This document shows, piece after piece, positions 1-9,830 of a stretch of 22,147 nucleotides of DNA. Every line of letters starts with the position of its first letter. The stretch's first letter is position 1. The notes under the pieces were generated by a model, which was not told the origin of the DNA, did no database searches, and worked only from the letters and a program-made list of their open reading frames with translations. Origin of the DNA: Pyropia haitanensis. Its lineage: Eukaryota; Rhodophyta; Bangiophyceae; Bangiales; Bangiaceae. The position numbers and the translations under genes were made by a program. The stretch covers positions 1 through 22,147 of the forward strand of contig SDUX01000076.1 in the NCBI GenBank assembly GCA_008729055.1, written 5' to 3'.

Positions 1-640
1 CGCCAGTCGCCGCGGCGGATGGGCGGCGATGGCGCGCCGCCTCCGCTGCCCGTTGCCGCGCTGCCGTTGCCGCCGCCGCTGCCGTTGCGGCGGCTGCCGC
101 CGTTACGGGAGCCACCGCCGGGTGGGGCGTGGCGGGCGGTACCGCCCGCACGGCGGTCGTTGTCGCCAACGACGGCGCCAGTGAGTCGCGGGGGCGCTGC
201 GGCCCGCGCTGTCGCGGCCATCGGTAGCGCCGGCGCGGTTTCGACGTGCCACGCCCATCGCGGCAGCGGGCGGTGGGGCCTCCCGCTGCTCCCGCCGCGC
301 GCACGCCACTCCCCACCTCTGCACCTACCGTCGCCCGCCCCTTCCCCCCCCCAACGCCCACTCCGATCCGGCATCCTCCCCGATCGCTGCCCGCCCGTCT
401 TTCCGCACGCCAACCCTGGCGCTGGTGCGGCGGGCGCGGAGAGCGGCAGCGGATGGGGGCGGGCATGGGATGGCGGCGCGCGGGGGTCACCCGCGACGTG
501 CCCGCCGGTGCTGTTGCCCGCCGCCATCCGCGCCACCCCACTCTGACGCGGCGGCGACGATTCGACGGCGGGCGGCCGGGTGCCACCCAGCGGCGGCACC
601 TCCCGGCCGAGCGCCCCTCTGCCCAAGACGGCGTCCATTG
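1..640. other. GC-rich low-complexity DNA, no gene recognised
   Basis: The stretch is dominated by CCG, GCC and GGC triplets and by C-runs. Several frames are open on both strands, but the translations are Ala/Arg/Pro/Gly-rich with no recognisable domain, and no frame looks preferred. I see no RNA gene or clear promoter. It may be the edge of a CpG-rich region or degenerate repeat sequence. Confidence 0.6.
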
Positions 641-1985
641 GCGGTGAGCTCTGTTTTTTTTTCCTTCCCTCTTTTGATTTTTTTTTTTGTTTCGGCCCGC
701 CCCGCTGTTTTTGGTTGTGCTTCTTGCGCGTCTGTCGTCCGATGGTGTCCCAGCCTCTTTCACCCCATCCCCCCGGTCCGCGCCAGGCGGCCCTCCTGGA
801 GGGCATGGATTCCCTGTTGCCGTCCCCCTCTTCCCGTACGTGGGGGGGAGCGGGGATGGCATGCGCGGACGGGGGTGGCGCGAGAGCGCCGCCTCCTCAA
901 TCACGCCCGCGCCGGGGAGGGGGGGCGTTGTGGCGCCTCTTCTTCCCGCGCCGCGACGCCACCGCCCGCTGCTGAAATACGCAGTGGGCGTGGGCGCCAC
1001 CGCCCGCTGCTGAAATACGCAGTGGGGGGGGCGCCACCACCCGCTGCTGAAATACGCAGTGGGGGGGGGGCGGGAGCGCCCCGCTGCTGAAATACGCAGT
1101 GGGGGGGGGCGGGGGTTTGGAGGGGCTGGTCATCGACGGATGACGACGACGGGGAGCCGCCGTGGCGGCGCCTGTGTGGTTGACCGAGAGTTCTTCTGTT
1201 GCCTGTGTGACCCACCCCCGACGGTCTGCCGTCCTTGCCTCACCTCAATCCGTAACAGGTGGCTCCCGTCAGTGGTGGCGGAGTCATTCCTGTGGTCGCC
1301 CTGTTCTTCCCATGTGGTGGGGGGGGGGCTTGGCTCATGCGGATGGCAGTGGCGTTTTGCGGCGCCTCCCCTGTATCGCGCCCGTGTCGTGAGGGGGGGG
1401 ATCGCTCCCGCGCTCCCCCCCGCTGACGCGCGGCGCCACTACCCGCTGCTATTACGCAGTGTTATGGGTGCGGGGCAGGGGGGACTGGCCGTCGGTGGAT
1501 GGTGACGGCGCCGCGCGCGTCGCGGCGCCGGTCGCGCTGGTCGGTTGTCTCTTTGTCGGCTTGTTGAGTTTGCTTCTCGTTTCTCCCTCTCGCCTGACCT
1601 CCGTCGACCACCGGTCATCCCTTCCCCTTTCCGCTCCGCAACGGGAGGCTCCCCTAGTCGGGAGCATGGGCTCTCCTGTTACCGTGCCCCTCTTCCCATA
1701 CTGGGGGGGGGGTTCGGCGGGTGCGGACGGCAGTGGCGTTCGAGCGCCGCCCTCGTATCGCGCCCGCGTGCCGGAGGGGGGGGGGGGGGGCGCGCTCCCG
1801 CGCGCCCTCCCCTCCCCGCACGCGGCGCCACTGCCCGCTGCTCTTACGCAGTGGCATGGGGAGGGGGGTTTGGGGTGGCCAGTGGTCGGCGGACGCCGAC
1901 GGCGCCGCGCGCGTGCCGCCTGCTTCCTGTTCCTGGCGCATGCGCGGGGGCGGCGGGATTACGCAGTTTGACGGCCGGGTGAGGG
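641..1985 (+). repeat. Three diverged tandem copies of a 380-480 bp unit
   Basis: Three related blocks follow one another. Each holds a 'CAT...CCTGT...' anchor (at 804, 1285 and 1665) leading into a C/T-rich stretch, then a G-run, a 'GGCAGTGGCG'-like segment, a 'cgCGCCCG' segment, a second G-run, and finally a CCGCTGC...ACGCAG hairpin segment. Anchor spacing is 481 and 380 bp, the first block being longer because its hairpin segment is amplified. A partial fourth copy (about 1890-1975) ends in 'ATTACGCAGT'. The region opens with poly-T tracts (652-664 and 677-690). The copies are clearly diverged, so this is an older duplication than the arrays further right. No coding content is recognised. 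Confidence 0.7.
966..1110 (+). repeat. Four-copy 37-40 bp repeat with a conserved hairpin
   Basis: The motif CCGCTGCTGAAATACGCAGT starts at 966, 1004, 1041 and 1081, giving periods of 38, 37 and 40 bp. The variation lies in the G-run between copies. CCGCTGC and GCAGTGG can pair as a 7 bp stem with one G-T wobble around a TGAAATAC loop. Single related copies occur at 1443 and 1835 in the next two larger units. Confidence 0.85.
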
Positions 1986-2286
1986 AGGAGGGGCGCGTCG
2001 TGCATTATCTTGGCGCGTACAGGTGCGGTGGAGCGACCTACTCTAGAGCCCTGACCGTGCGACTGACTTTTTTTGTGTTTGTCGTCCTGGCCGCTTTTCT
2101 TCTATGGCTGTGATTGGTCTGCTACTGTTTTCTGTTTTCATCGCTGTCACTTCGAAACACCCTTCTTCGAGCTTTCCTGTCGTCGACACGTCCCTGGCTG
2201 CGGTGTTGGTGCCGCCTCTTGCGGCGGATGCCGCCGCGTGTCGCTGCGGCCTCGTTGTCGGAGATCGCGGCCGCGCGGGCGGGTGC
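1986..2286. other. Non-repetitive transition, no gene recognised
   Basis: This is a less GC-biased bridge between two arrays. It contains a short poly-T tract (about 2068-2074) and T-rich stretches up to about 2180. Open frames read into the neighbouring minisatellite and carry no recognisable domain. Confidence 0.5.
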
Positions 2287-3880
2287 CCCCCCCCCCGACA
2301 TCGGCGAGCTGCTGCTGTTGGCGGCGGCGCCTGCCAACTGGCGGCGCCGCCCCCCCCCCCAGCCGACGGCGGCAAGTTGTCGCTGTTGGCTGCGGCGGCT
2401 GCCGGCGGGCGGCAGCGCCCCCCCCCCCCGCCGACGGCGCCAAGATGTCGCTGTCGGCGGCGGCGCCTGCCAGCTGGCGGCGCCGCCCCTGCCCCACCGA
2501 CGGCGGCGTGATGTTGCCGTTGGCGGCGGCGCCTGCCAGCTGGCGGCGGTGCTCCCCCCCCCGCCGACGGCGGCATGTTGTCGCTGATGGCGGCGGCGCC
2601 TGCCAGCTGGCGGCGGTGCACCCCCCCCCCGACGGCGGCGTATTGCTGGTGTTGGCGGCGGCGGCTACCGGCTGGCGGCGGTGCTCCCCCCCCCGCCGAC
2701 GGCGGCAAGATGTCGCTGTTGGCGGCGGCGCCTGCCAGCTGGCGGCGCCGCCCCTGCCCCACCGACGGCGACGTGATGTTGCCATTGGCGGCGGCGCCTG
2801 CCGGCTGGCGGCGCCGCCCCCCCACCCCATGACGGCGCCAAGATGTCCCTGTTGGCGGCGGCGCCTGCCAGCTGGCGGCGGTGCTCCCCCCCCCGCCGAC
2901 GGCGGCATGTTTTCGCTGATGGCGGCGGCGCCTGCCAGCTGGCGGCGGTGCACCCCCCCCCCGACGGCGGCGTGTTGCTGGTGTTGGCGGCGGCGGCTAC
3001 CGGCTGGCGGCCGTGCTCCCCCCCCGCCGACGGCGGCAAGATGTCGCTGTTGGCGGCGGCGCCTGCCAGCTGGCGGCGCCGCCCCTGCCCCACCGACGGC
3101 GACGTGATGTTGCCATTGGCGGCGGCGCCTGCCGGCTGGCGGCGCCGCCCCCCCACCCCATGACGGCGCCAAGATGTCCCTGTTGGCGGCGGCGCCTGCC
3201 AGCTGGCGGCGGTGCTCCCCCCCCCGCCGACGGCGGCATGTTTTCGCTGATGGCGGCGGCGCCTGCCAGCTGGCGGCGGTGCACCCCCCCCCGACGGCGG
3301 CGTGTTGCTGGTGTTGGCGGCGGCGGCTACCGGCTGGCGGCCGTGCTCCCCCCCCCGCCGACGGCGGCAAGATGTCGCTGTTGGCGGCGGCGCCTGCCAG
3401 CTGGCGGCGCCGCCCCTGCCCCACCGACGGCGACGTGATGTTGCCATTGGCGGCGGCGCCTGCCGGCTGGCGGCGCCGCCCCCCACCCCATGACGGCGCC
3501 AAGATGTCCCTGTTGGCGGCGGCGCCTGCCAGCTGGCGGCGGTGCTCCCCCCCCCGCCGACGGCGGCATGTTTTCGCTGATGGCGGCGGCGCCTGCCAGC
3601 TGGCGGCGGTGCACCCCCCCCCCGACGGCGGCGTGTTGCTGGTGTTGGCGGCGGCGGCTACCGGCTGGCGGCCGTGCTCCCCCCCCGCCAACGGCGCCAA
3701 TATGTCCCTGTCGGCGGCGGCGCCTGCCAGCTGGCGGCGGTGCCCCCCCCTCCCCGACGGCGACGTGTTGCTGGTGTTGACGGCGGCGGCTGCCGGCTGG
3801 CGGCGGTGCGCCCCGCCCCCCGACGGCGGCATGTTGTCGCCGTCGGCGGCGGCCGCTGACTGGCGTCGCTGCACCACCCC
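2287..3880 (+). repeat. ~65 bp minisatellite in 330 bp five-monomer blocks
   Basis: Each monomer has a C-run of 6-12 bases, a GACGGCGGC segment, a 'TTGGCGGCGGCGCCTGCC' core, AGCTGGCGGCG and then the next C-run. The core GCCAGCTGGC is a perfect 10 bp palindrome inside a longer 19 bp imperfect one. Five monomer types, separable by the words after GACGGCGGC, recur in order to form a higher-order block. The AAGATGTCCCT marker falls at 2840, 3171 and 3501, giving block lengths of 331 and 330 bp, with a more diverged block before (about 2510-2839) and a truncated one after. About 24 monomers are present. This is the same family as the 60 bp array that follows. Confidence 0.85.
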
Positions 3881-4036
3881 GACGGCGGCAAGTTGTCGCC
3901 GTGGGTGGCGGTCGCTGGCTGGCACCACCGCCACCCCCCCGACGGCGGCAAGTTGTCGCCGTTGGCGGTGGTCGCCGGCTGGCACCACCGCAACCCCCCC
4001 GACGGCGGCAAGTTGTCGCCGTTGGCGGTCGTCGCC

Positions 4037-5187
4037 GGCCGGCACCACCGCCACCTCCCCGACGGCGGCAAGTTGTCGCCGTTGGCGGTGGTCGCCGGCT
4101 GGCGTCGCTGCCCCCCCCCCGACGGCGGCAAATTGTCGCCGTCGGCGGCTGCCGCTCGCTGGCGGCGCTGCTTCCCCCCGACGGCGGCAAGTTGTCGCCG
4201 TGGGCGGTGGTCGCGGGCTGTCCGCGCCGCCTCTGCTGACGTTGGCGGCATGTTGCTGCTGCTGGCGTCGGCGGTTTTTTTTTTTTTTTTCCTGGTTTGG
4301 CGCATCCTGTTTGCGGGCGGCGCCCCTCGCCCCCCGACGGTGGCAAGTCGTTGCCGTTGGCGGTGGTCGCCGGCTGGCACCACCGCCACCCCCCCGACGG
4401 CGGCTTGTTGTCGCCGTGGGCGGTGACCGCCGGCCGGTACCACCGCCACCCCCCCGACGGCGGCAAGTTGTCGCCGTTGGCGGTGGTCGCCGGCTGTCCG
4501 CGCCGCCTCTGCTGACGTTGTGGGCATGTTGCTGCTGCTGGCGTCGGCGGTTTTTTTTTTTTTTTTTTCCTGGTTTGGCGCATCCTGTTTGCGGGCGGCG
4601 CCCCTCGCCCCCGACGGCGGCAAGTCGTTGCCGTTGGCGGTGGTCGCCGGCTGGCACCACCGCCACCCTCCCGACGGCGGCAAGTCGTTGCCGTTGGCGG
4701 TGGTCGCCGGCTGGCACCACCGCCACCCCCCCGACGGCGGCAAGTTGTCGCCGTGGGCGGTGGTCGCCGGCTGGCACCACCGCCACCCCCCCGACGGCGG
4801 CAACTTTTCGGCGATGGCGGTGGTCGCCGGCTGGCACCACCGCCACCCCCCCGACGGCGGCAAGTCGTTGCCGTTGGCGGTGGCCGCCGGCTGGCACCAC
4901 CGCCACCCCCCGACGGCGGCAAGTTGTCGCCGTTGGCGGTGGCCGCCGGCCGGCACCACCGCCACCCCCCCGACGACGGCAAGTTGTCGCCGTTGGCGGT
5001 GGCCGCCGGCTGGCACCACTGCCACCCCCCCGACGGCGGCGAGTTGTCGCCGTTGGCGGTGGCCGCCGGCCGGCACCACCGCCACCCCCCCGACGGCGGC
5101 AAGTTGTCGCCGTGGGCGGTGGCCGCCGGCTGGCACCACCGCCACCCCCCCGACGGCGGCAAGTTGTCGCCGTTGGCGGTGGTCGCC
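4037..5187 (+). repeat. 1152 bp segmental duplication, copy 1
   Basis: This block, containing two poly-T modules and the run of 60 bp units between and after them, is repeated directly downstream. Module starts 4249/5401 and 4525/5677 are both separated by exactly 1152 bp, and rare unit variants (the AACTTTTCGGCGATGG unit, the CGACGACGG unit, the GGCGAGTTG unit) recur in the same order. Differences seen are mainly in C- and T-run lengths. Confidence 0.85.
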
Positions 5188-6340
5188 GGCTGGCACCACC
5201 GCCACCTCCCCGACGGCGGCAAGTTGTCGCCGTTGGCGGTGGTCGCCGGCTGGCGTCGCTGCCCCCCCCCCGACGGCGGCAAATTGTCGCCGTCGGCGGC
5301 TGCCGCTCGCTGGCGGCGCTGCTTCCCCCCCGACGGCGGCAAGTTGTCGCCGTGGGCGGTGGTCGCGGGCTGTCCGCGCCGCCTCTGCTGACGTTGGCGG
5401 CATGTTGCTGCTGCTGGCGTCGGCGGTTTTTTTTTTTTTTTTCCTGGTTTGGCGCATCCTGTTTGCGGGCGGCGCCCCTCGCCCCCCGACGGTGGCAAGT
5501 CGTTGCCGTTGGCGGTGGTCGCCGGCTGGCACCACCGCCACCCCCCCGACGGCGGCTTGTTGTCGCCGTGGGCGGTGACCGCCGGCCGGTACCACCGCCA
5601 CCCCCCCGACGGCGGCAAGTTGTCGCCGTTGGCGGTGGTCGCCGGCTGTCCGCGCCGCCTCTGCTGACGTTGTGGGCATGTTGCTGCTGCTGGCGTCGGC
5701 GGTTTTTTTTTTTTTTTTTCCTGGTTTGGCGCATCCTGTTTGCGGGCGGCGCCCCTCGCCCCCCGACGGCGGCAAGTCGTTGCCGTTGGCGGTGGTCGCC
5801 GGCTGGCACCACCGCCACCCTCCCGACGGCGGCAAGTCGTTGCCGTTGGCGGTGGTCGCCGGCTGGCACCACCGCCACCCCCCCGACGGCGGCAAGTTGT
5901 CGCCGTGGGCGGTGGTCGCCGGCTGGCACCACCGCCACCCCCCCGACGGCGGCAACTTTTCGGCGATGGCGGTGGTCGCCGGCTGGCACCACCGCCACCC
6001 CCCCGACGGCGGCAAGTCGTTGCCGTTGGCGGTGGCCGCCGGCTGGCACCACCGCCACCCCCCCGACGGCGGCAAGTTGTCGCCGTTGGCGGTGGCCGCC
6101 GGCCGGCACCACCGCCACCCCCCCGACGACGGCAAGTTGTCGCCGTTGGCGGTGGCCGCCGGCTGGCACCACTGCCACCCCCCCGACGGCGGCGAGTTGT
6201 CGCCGTTGGCGGTGGCCGCCGGCCGGCACCACCGCCACCCCCCCGACGGCGGCAAGTTGTCGCCGTGGGCGGTGGCCGCCGGCTGGCACCACCGCCACCC
6301 CCCCGACGGCGGCAAGTTGTCGCCGTTGGCGGTGGTCGCC
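5188..6340 (+). repeat. 1152 bp segmental duplication, copy 2
   Basis: This is the second copy of the preceding block. Identity fades within the 60 bp units near 6340-6355, where this copy continues into a further internal duplication. The near-identity, homopolymer lengths apart, indicates a recent unequal exchange. Confidence 0.8.
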
Positions 6341-6720
6341 GGCTGGCACCACCGCCACCCCCCCGACGGCGGCAAATTGTCGCCGTGGGCGGTGGTCGCC
6401 GGCCGGCACCACCGCCACCCCCCCGACGACGGCAAGTTGTCGCCGTTGGCGGTGGCCGCCGGCTGGCACCACTGCCACCCCCCCGACGGCGGCGAGTTGT
6501 CGCCGTTGGCGGTGGCCGCCGGCCGGCACCACCGCCACCCCCCCGACGGCGGCAAGTTGTCGCCGTGGGCGGTGGCCGCCGGCTGGCACCACCGCCACCC
6601 CCCCGACGGCGGCAAGTTGTCGCCGTTGGCGGTGGTCGCCGGCTGGCACCACCGCCACCCCCCCGACGGCGGCAAATTGTCGCCGTGGGCGGTGGTCGCC
6701 GGCCGGCACCACCGCCACCC
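6121..6720 (+). repeat. Exact 300 bp tandem duplication (five units)
   Basis: Positions 6121-6420 and 6421-6720 are identical base for base by inspection. Five distinguishable 60 bp variants recur in the same order, marked by CGACGACGG, GGCGAGTTG, CCGTGGGCGGTGGCC, the standard unit, and GGCAAATTG. It is the youngest visible event in the array. Confidence 0.9.
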
Positions 6721-7045
6721 CCCCGACGGCGGCAAGTTGTCGCCGTTGGCGGTGGTCGCCGGCTGGCGTCGCTGCCCCCCCCCGACGGCGGCAAGTTGTC
6801 GCCGTTGTCGGCATGTTGCTGCTGCTGGCGTCGGCGGTTTTTTTTTTTTTTTTCCTGGTTTGGCGCATCCTGTTTGCGGGCGGCGCCCCTCGCCCCCCGA
6901 CGGCGGCAAGTCGTTGCCGTTGGCGGTGGTCGCCGGCTGGCACCACCGCCACCCCCCGACGGCGGCAAGTTGTCGCCGTTGGCGGTGGTCGCCGGCTGGC
7001 GTTGCTGCCCCCCCCCCGACGGCGGCAAGTTGTCGCCGTTGGCGG

Positions 7046-8300
7046 CATGTTGCTGCTGCTGGCGTCGGCGGTTTTTTTTTTTTTTTTCCTGGTTTGGCGC
7101 ATCCTGTTTGCGGGCGGCGCCCCTCGCCCCCCGACGGCGGCAAGTCGTTGCCGTTGGCGGTGGTCGCCGGCCGGCACCACCGCCACCCCCCCGACGGCGG
7201 CAAGTTGTCGCCGTTGGCGGTGGCCGCCGGCTGGCACCACCGCCACCCCCCCGACGGCGGCAAGTTGTCGCCGTTGGCGGTGGCCGCCGGCTGGCACCAC
7301 CGCCACCCCCCCGACGGCGGCAAATTGTCGCCGTTGGCGGTGGCCGCCGGCCGGCACCACCGCCACCCCCCCGACGGCGGCAAGTTGTCGCTGTGGGCGG
7401 CGGACGCCGCGGCTGGCGGCGCTGCCCCCCCCTCGACGGCGGCAAGTTGTCGCCGTGGGCGGTGGCCGCTGGCTGGCACCACCGCCACCCCCCCGACGGC
7501 GGCAACTTTTCGCTGTTGGCGGTGGTCGCCGGCTGGCGTCGCTGCCCCCCTCCCGACGGCGGCAAATTGTCGCCGTTGGCGGTGGCCGCCGGCCGGTACC
7601 ACCGCCACCCCCCCGACGGCGGCAAGTTGTCGCCGTGGGCGGTGGTCGCCGGCCGGCACCACCGCCACTCCCCCGACGGCGGCAAGTTGTCGCCGTTGGC
7701 GGTGGTCGCCGGCTGGCGTTGCTGCCCCCCCCCCGACGGCGGCAAGTTGTCGCCGTTGGCGGCATGTTGCTGCTGCTGGCGTCGGCGGTTTTTTTTTTTT
7801 TTTTCCTGGTTTGGCGCATCCTGTTTGCGGGCGGCGCCCCTCGCCCCCCGACGGCGGCAAGTCGTTGCCGTTGGCGGTGGTCGCCGGCCGGCACCACCGC
7901 CACCCCCCCGACGGCGGCAAGTTGTCGCCGTTGGCGGTGGCCGCCGGCTGGCACCACCGCCCCTTCCCCGACGGCGGCAAGTTGTCGCCGTTGGCGGTGG
8001 CCGCCGGCTGGCACCACCGCCCCTTGGCACCACCGCCACCCCCCGACGGCGGCAAGTTGTCGCCGTTGGCGGTGGCCGCCGGCTGGCACCACCGCCACCC
8101 CCCGACGGCGGCAAGTTGTCGCCGTGGGCGGCGGACGCCGCGGCTGGCGGCGCTGCCCCCCCCTCGACGGCGGCAAGTTGTCGCCGTGGGCGGTGGTCGC
8201 TGGCTGGCACCACCGCCACCCCCCCGACGGCGGCAACTTTTCGCTGTTGGCGGTGGTCGCCGGCTGGCGTCGCTGCCCCCCTCCCGACGGCGGCAAGTTG
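7046..8300 (+). repeat. ~717 bp duplicated block with poly-T modules
   Basis: The module at 7046 and that at 7763 are 717 bp apart. Both are followed by the same series, including the unusual GCGGACGCCGCGGCTGG unit (about 7398 and 8130) and the CAACTTTTCGCTGTTGG unit (about 7503 and 8233). The second copy has a small local rearrangement near 8010-8045, where a truncated unit ending CCGCCCCTTGG abuts another. Confidence 0.7.
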
Positions 8301-8440
8301 TCGCCGTGGGCGGTGGCCGCTGGCTGGCACCACCGCCCCTTTCCCGACGGCGGCAAGTTGTCGCCGTGGGCGGCGGCCGCCGGCTGGCGGCGCTGCCCCC
8401 CTCCCGACGGTGGTAAGTTGTCGCCGTGGGCGGCGGCTCC

Positions 8441-8780
8441 CCGCCGGGCCACACGCTGTCTCTTTTTGTTTTTTGTACTTGCGCGTCGTGCTCGCCTCTG
8501 GCACGCCTGCGCGTTTGTCTTCCTTGTTCGCACCACAGGGACTGCGTTTTCCCTTGGTGCGGACGAGCTGCCGGGCGTCTTTCCCGGCAGCAGGCCCGCC
8601 GGTGAACTTCCCACGGGGGAGACGTAGCCGGCGGGCCTGGAACCAATCAAACATGTACCAATTGGCAGTCCGCATTGACATTGAGGCGAGCGTCGTAATC
8701 TATGACGGCTGCCGCTTGCTTGTTTGTTGGACACATTTCCCCCCCCTTTCCCCGTTCACAGCGCTCATCCTTGAGCGGCG
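8441..8780. other. Less biased island at array edge, no gene recognised
   Basis: The repeats stop and the sequence becomes T-rich (about 8460-8480) and then mixed. It includes CCAATCAAACATG at 8643, which resembles a CCAAT element, but nothing downstream identifies a promoter. Open frames on the minus strand start here and run into the minisatellite. Their first 80-100 residues are non-repetitive but match nothing I recognise. Confidence 0.45.
8591..8639. repeat. Perfect 12 bp inverted repeat (hairpin)
   Basis: CAGGCCCGCCGG (8591-8602) pairs with CCGGCGGGCCTG (8628-8639) around a 25-base loop. It sits just outside the end of the 60 bp array. No T-run follows, so a terminator role is not supported. 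Confidence 0.75.
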
Positions 8781-9360
8781 GTGGGGCAATCCACGTGCGG
8801 CGACCGCGACAACGCTGCGGGCGGAGCGTCGCTGGGGGGAGTCTGCGGGGGGGGAGTCCACCGCCGCCGCGCCCGTGTGCGACCGGCTGCGACCACCCGC
8901 GGGGCACGACGCCGCCGTGGCGGGCGCCGCCGGCCGGCCGGGCGACCCCGTCCCGCCGTCACGGACACGACGGCGGCGGCGGCGGCCGACGCGGGTCTCC
9001 CTCGCGGCGTGGCCACCGCCGTGACCGTTGCGGCGGTCGCGGCCGCGTCAGCCGGCCGCGGCGGAACGACGCCGCCGCCGCCCCAGCAGCGGCCGTGACC
9101 GCGTCAGCCGGCCGCGGCGGGACGCCGCCGCCGCGGACCCAGCGGCGGCCGCCGTTCCTGTGGGAGGGGCGGGACGGTGGCGGCCGCCGCGGCGGCCGCG
9201 CTCGCCGCACTATCCGCGGCGGTGCGGTGGGATGCGGCGCGGCCGCCGCCGCCGCCGCCGCGGTCGCAGCGGAGCGACGGGGCCAACCCGCTGACGCGGG
9301 GGGAAGGGGGTAGCCTCGGCAGTGGGCACCCGCCCCACTCGTCGCCACTGGAGCGTGTGC
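8781..9360. repeat. GC-rich sequence with a 56 bp direct repeat
   Basis: CGCGTCAGCCGGCCGCGGCGG-type segments at 9044-9064 and 9100-9120 are identical over 21 bp and about 56 bp apart. Both are followed by GACGCCGCCGCCGC-like sequence. The rest is CGG/GCC-rich with no coding signal that I trust. Confidence 0.6.
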
Positions 9361-9830
9361 GGCCGCGTGACTGAGAAACAAGCAGGAACAGTGAAACAAG
9401 AAAAGCACCTCAATACCCCCCACCACTGCTCCCACTACTGGCACCCCGCACTCCCCCCACGCACGCGTCCGTCACGATCCACCGCAGCGCGCTGCCCCCC
9501 CCACCACCACCACCCGCTCCTCCTCTACGAGCGTCGCGACCGCCGCCCGGAACTCCGCCGTCGACACCCCCCGCCGAGAGGCGCACGCCACCAGCCAAGA
9601 AAAGCACAGCCTTGGATATGCGCCAACCGCACATCAAAGGCTCGGAGCACGTAGGAAGGCGTATCAGCCAATGGGAAGGCCGGATTTCAATCCTGTACGA
9701 ACCACAACGTGGCACCCCCCCTGAAAGACGCTCCTGCCACGCCGTCCCCGAGTGCGCCACTGCGGCTACATTGTTCTACTTACATCCCAATTAGTACGTC
9801 CTGCATTACCCCCCCCCACAAGACGGTGGC
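9361..9830. other. Base-balanced island, no gene recognised
   Basis: Positions 9361-9480 and 9590-9790 are less repetitive and less GC-biased than their surroundings. A short plus-strand frame (9612-9794, 60 codons) and a minus-strand frame (9410-9760) are open, but neither has a known motif. This could hold a short exon or a degraded element. I cannot decide. Confidence 0.4.

Larger units (their letters stand above)
4249..7875 (+). repeat. Seven poly-T modules embedded in the 60 bp array
   Basis: A module of roughly 90 bp interrupts the array. It consists of CATGTTGCTGCTGCTGGCG, TCGGCGG, a run of about 15-18 T, CCTGGTTTGGCGCATCCTG, then TTTGCGGGCGGCGCCCCTCG before repeats resume. Copies start at 4249, 4525, 5401, 5677, 6812, 7046 and 7763. 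The poly-T tracts are the only long AT-rich segments in the array. On the minus strand each reads as a poly-A tract. The module may descend from a small insertion later spread by duplication of the array, but no target-site duplication is visible. Confidence 0.85.
3881..8440 (+). repeat. 60 bp minisatellite array, about 65 copies
   Basis: The unit is a C-run, GACGGCGGCAAGTTGTCGCC, GTTGGCGGTGGTCGCCGGC, then TGGCACCACCGCCA. Seventeen units run in exact 60 bp phase from 5761 to 6780. Shorter variants ending GGCGTCGCTGC or GGCGGCGCTGC occur next to the poly-T modules. Because 60 is a multiple of three and stop codons are almost absent, both strands stay open for kilobases. The apparent proteins nevertheless alternate between different frames of the same unit (for example DGGKLSPLAVVAG, RRRQVVAVGGGRR and TAASCRRWRWSPAG) wherever a C-run changes length. 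I therefore treat it as a satellite, not a gene. Most units contain a 21 bp near-palindrome. Confidence 0.9.

Noticed and set aside
8591..8660. Rho-independent terminator
   Set aside because: The hairpin has a 25-base loop and no following T-run, and the context looks eukaryotic.
9660..9715. tRNA-like GGATTTCAATCC segment
   Set aside because: The apparent stem leaves a two-base loop. No anticodon arm, D arm or acceptor stem can be drawn around it.
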